NCBI GenBank assembly: GCA_017545185.1 | Contig: JAFWQJ010000029.1 | Coordinates: forward strand, 62,001 to 126,000 | Direction of reading: 5' to 3' | DNA: 64,000 bases | Source: Oscillospiraceae bacterium | Lineage (GTDB): Bacteria > Bacillota > Clostridia > Oscillospirales > Ruminococcaceae | Part shown: positions 62,128-64,000 of the stretch, piece after piece | How the letters are laid out: each line of letters starts with the position of its first letter | Numbering within the stretch: position 1 is the first letter of the stretch | The notes under the pieces: generated by a model | Databases searched by the model: none | What the model saw: the letters and a program-made list of their open reading frames with translations, nothing else | Told to the model about the DNA's origin: nothing | Program-made: the position numbers and the translations under genes

Positions 62128-63360
62128 TCAGATATTGACGACCTGCAGGATCTGACCGCCGCCTGCACGCTTGGCATTGCGGAGCACATTGTCCATCTTG
62201 ACAAGCAGCGAGTTGACATTCAGGCAGTCGCCCGCAAGATAGTGGTAGGTCGCTGCGGAAACGGAGAGCTGCACCGTCAGATTGAAGATCGTGTACGGGC
62301 TGCTCATCACGGCCGCGACGCTGTCCACGAGGCGCAGAGCCTGCGTATCGGAAACGGTGCGCTTAAAGACGAAGCAGAACTCGTTGCCGGTGATGTTGTA
62401 GATATCGGCAAACTGATCGAACTCGGAGCGCAGACGCTCTGCGACCTGCGAGAGATACTCGTCGCCGAAGTCATAGCCGTAGGTATCGTTGATGCTGCGG
62501 AAATTATCCATATCGAACACGGCGATATTGAACTGCTCCTCCGCGAGGCGGTCTCCGATATCCTGTTCCAGTGCGTAACGGTTCTTCAAGCCCGTCAGAA
62601 TGCTGGTGACGGCGATGTCCTCCATCTTCTCGCGGGAACGCATCAGCTTGCTGGAAGCATCCGCGAACTGTGCGCTCTTGCGGGTGAGTTCTTCGTCTGC
62701 GCGTCTTCTGATTCGGCCTGCCAGAATGATCGCGATCTCGCCGAGCACCAGAAGACCGAGCATCAGGGCGCGGACAAGATTAATGTTTGCATAAACAGCA
62801 TCCGTTCTCTCGGAAGCGGCTCTGGTCGCACTTCCCATCGTTGCAGTCAGCATCTGGGATGCAGCAGACTGCAGCGGCGCGATTTCCTCTTCGTAAATAT
62901 CCGGAAGCTTTGCATAAAACGCTGCTCTCTCCTCATCCGATGCATTCTCCATCAGATTGATCTGATTCTGATAAGCGACGATCTTCTGCTCATAAGCCTC
63001 GATATATGCGCGCGCGTGCTTGAAACGGCGTTTGGAAAGCTCACTGTGGCCTTCCATCTTGTCGTAGTTGTCCAGTGCTTCCTTCACAGCCGGGAACAGC
63101 GCGTCGATCGTTCCGTTATGCTGCTGCAGCATACCGACCTGCGCGATCATTTCCATGAAGTGTTCGTTGATGGTCTGGAGCTGGCCGTTTGCGGAGTTGA
63201 CGAACTTACTTTCTTTTGAAATCACGTCAAATGTACTCATGGATCTGTTATGGATCCAGTTGACGAGGAAAAAGTTGAGTCCCATGGTCAGCGCAAAGCC
63301 GATCGCAGCGAGCAGATAGCCGTATCTTCCGGTTGCTTTTTTATTACCCGATTTTGCCAT
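62128..63360 (-). CDS. Membrane protein with degenerate GGDEF domain
   Basis: 410 residues. TM1 (about 14-36) and TM2 (about 196-216) enclose an extracellular four-helix-type sensor domain (about 40-195). The C-terminal 160 residues follow the GGDEF fold: SILTGLKNRYALEQDI, IAVFDMDNFRSINDTYGYDFGDEYL, and NITGNEFCFVF where the signature GGDEF reads TGNEF (about 324-328). The first Asp of the metal site is kept, but the loop is altered, so synthesis of cyclic di-GMP is doubtful; it may bind nucleotide as a receptor. It is cotranscribed with the sugar-binding protein (19-bp gap). Confidence 0.82.
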   Translation of the reverse strand: MAKSGNKKATGRYGYLLAAIGFALTMGLNFFLVNWIHNRSMSTFDVISKESKFVNSANGQLQTINEHFMEMIAQVGMLQQHNGTIDALFPAVKEALDNYDKMEGHSELSKRRFKHARAYIEAYEQKIVAYQNQINLMENASDEERAAFYAKLPDIYEEEIAPLQSAASQMLTATMGSATRAASERTDAVYANINLVRALMLGLLVLGEIAIILAGRIRRRADEELTRKSAQFADASSKLMRSREKMEDIAVTSILTGLKNRYALEQDIGDRLAEEQFNIAVFDMDNFRSINDTYGYDFGDEYLSQVAERLRSEFDQFADIYNITGNEFCFVFKRTVSDTQALRLVDSVAAVMSSPYTIFNLTVQLSVSAATYHYLAGDCLNVNSLLVKMDNVLRNAKRAGGGQILQVVNI

Positions 63361-63379
63361 TTCTGTATCCTCCCTTTCC

Positions 63380-64000
63380 TTATTTGCTCAGATATTTCTT
63401 CGGATCCAGAATCAGCTGAATATCGTCGTTGTCAATGTTCTCAGCCGTCACGAAGGTCACGCCGGTGTCGATATTTGCGGCAATCGACTGACCCGATGCA
63501 AGCTGTCCTGCGTAGTACACGCTCAGATAGCCCATATTGTAAGGATTCTGAACGACCAGACCGTCCAGGATGCCGGCACGGAGATACTGGAGCTCAGCAT
63601 CGTTTGCGTTGAAGCCGATGACCTCGAGATCATCCGGCTCGAAATCCATTTCCTGGATCGCCTGGCAGACACCGAGCGTCGAGCTTTCGTTGGTCGCCAG
63701 AACGATCTTGACCTCCGGATGCTCCTGCAGGAACTGCGTGGTCTGTGCCTTTGCAAGGTTCACATCACCTTCACAGACCATCTGTCCGGCAATTGCGCTG
63801 AAGTCGCCCGCGCTGCCTGCACCATCGGGAGGACCGCCTGCACCTTCGGGAGGACCGCCCGCGCCGTCCGGTGCGCCGCCCTGATCGCCCTGCACACCTG
63901 CAGGAGGACCGCCCGCGCCGTCCGGTGCACCGCCCTGATCGCCCTGCACACCTGCAGGAGGACCGCCTGCGCCGTCCGGTGCGCCGCCCTGATCGCCCTG
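63380..64000 (-). CDS. Sugar-binding protein of an ABC transporter, C-terminal part, with repeat insert
   Basis: At least 207 codons; the frame runs off the window, so the start lies beyond 64000. The C-terminal half is a periplasmic-binding protein type 1 domain of the sugar-binding family (QTTQFLQEHPEVKIVLATNESSTLGVCQAI, EVIGFNANDAELQYLRAGILDGLVVQNPYNMGYLSVYYAGQLASGQ). Upstream of it, Gly/Pro/Asp/Gln-rich repeats (GDQGGAPDGAGGPPAGVQ) interrupt the fold, probably in a surface loop. The gene is followed by the GGDEF gene in the same operon, so binding of a sugar could feed that sensor, but no permease is visible. Confidence 0.8.
   Translation of the reverse strand, partial: QGDQGGAPDGAGGPPAGVQGDQGGAPDGAGGPPAGVQGDQGGAPDGAGGPPEGAGGPPDGAGSAGDFSAIAGQMVCEGDVNLAKAQTTQFLQEHPEVKIVLATNESSTLGVCQAIQEMDFEPDDLEVIGFNANDAELQYLRAGILDGLVVQNPYNMGYLSVYYAGQLASGQSIAANIDTGVTFVTAENIDNDDIQLILDPKKYLSK
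63820..64000 (-). repeat. 54-bp in-frame tandem repeat
   Basis: At least two full near-identical copies of an 18-codon unit and part of a third, plus degenerate shorter GGPP units at the 63820 side. It continues past the window end. Each copy keeps the reading frame, so gain or loss of copies changes length only. Confidence 0.8.

Noticed and set aside
61023..63219. Two long open frames on the plus strand
   Set aside because: Antisense to the DivIVA-like and GGDEF genes, which carry recognisable domains.
63820..64000. CRISPR-like tandem repeat
   Set aside because: Units are contiguous without unique spacers and keep the reading frame of a binding protein, so this is a coding repeat.

Overview
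The window looks like a chromosomal segment of a high-GC, spore-forming Gram-positive Clostridium-class bacterium, most likely a Ruminococcus relative (Oscillospiraceae). The evidence is a forespore sigma factor (SigG), YabP and YabQ spore proteins, a secreted esterase carrying a type I dockerin (the mark of cellulosome formers), AGGAGG-type ribosome binding sites, and many consensus TTGACA/17 bp/TATAAT promoters. I see no phage, insertion sequence, CRISPR array or rRNA operon. The content is chromosomal housekeeping plus accessory regulation and surface functions.

Layout. 1-4.1 kb: tail of a CASTOR/POLLUX-like NAD-binding channel protein, then a minus-strand operon of an ECF-type sigma factor, two membrane proteins and a PrsW-like intramembrane protease. 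4.3-6.2 kb: a fused Gfo/Idh/MocA oxidoreductase and aldo/keto reductase. 7.3-18.1 kb: UppP, FtsK/SpoIIIE translocase, small membrane proteins, KptA, a YgiQ-type radical SAM protein, a BaiN/HI0933 flavoprotein and a run of membrane proteins. 18.1-24.7 kb: UvrA, then YabP, YabQ, DivIC-like, S1-domain and YlmH proteins, and SigG. 24.8-33 kb: HAD phosphatase, YigZ, TmcAL, acetate kinase, cytidine deaminase, an oligopeptide-binding lipoprotein, a SUKH protein and exonuclease III.

33.2-42.1 kb holds two more ECF-type sigma operons. One pairs the sigma factor with a membrane-anchored four-PASTA protein. The other runs sigma factor, putative anti-sigma factor, lipoprotein, serpin lipoprotein, serpin lipoprotein. 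42.2-50.0 kb is a polyamine operon: arginine decarboxylase, SpeE, carboxynorspermidine dehydrogenase and decarboxylase, and agmatine deiminase, with five small unknown genes between them. It is preceded by a candidate small RNA and an attenuator-like leader.

50.5-53.5 kb is an acyltransferase-CapA-SGNH surface-polymer gene that appears broken by one frameshift. Then come tRNA-Glu, tRNA-Met, a CAP-like secreted protein, ProS, and a double SGNH esterase with an internal dockerin behind a structured leader. 58.9-64 kb (minus strand) carries a sensory-type [FeFe]-hydrogenase homologue with a DivIVA-like coiled-coil protein, a degenerate GGDEF membrane protein and the C-terminal part of a sugar-binding protein containing a 54-bp in-frame tandem repeat.

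Three intergenic regions (23.6, 32.9 and 50.0 kb) carry related chains of short hairpins that look like members of one non-coding repeat family. The most interesting items are the sigma/anti-sigma/serpin operon, the sigma/PASTA pair, the sigma/PrsW operon, the structured leaders and small RNA candidate, and the sensory hydrogenase locus. Functions come from recognising family motifs by eye. No database search was run.
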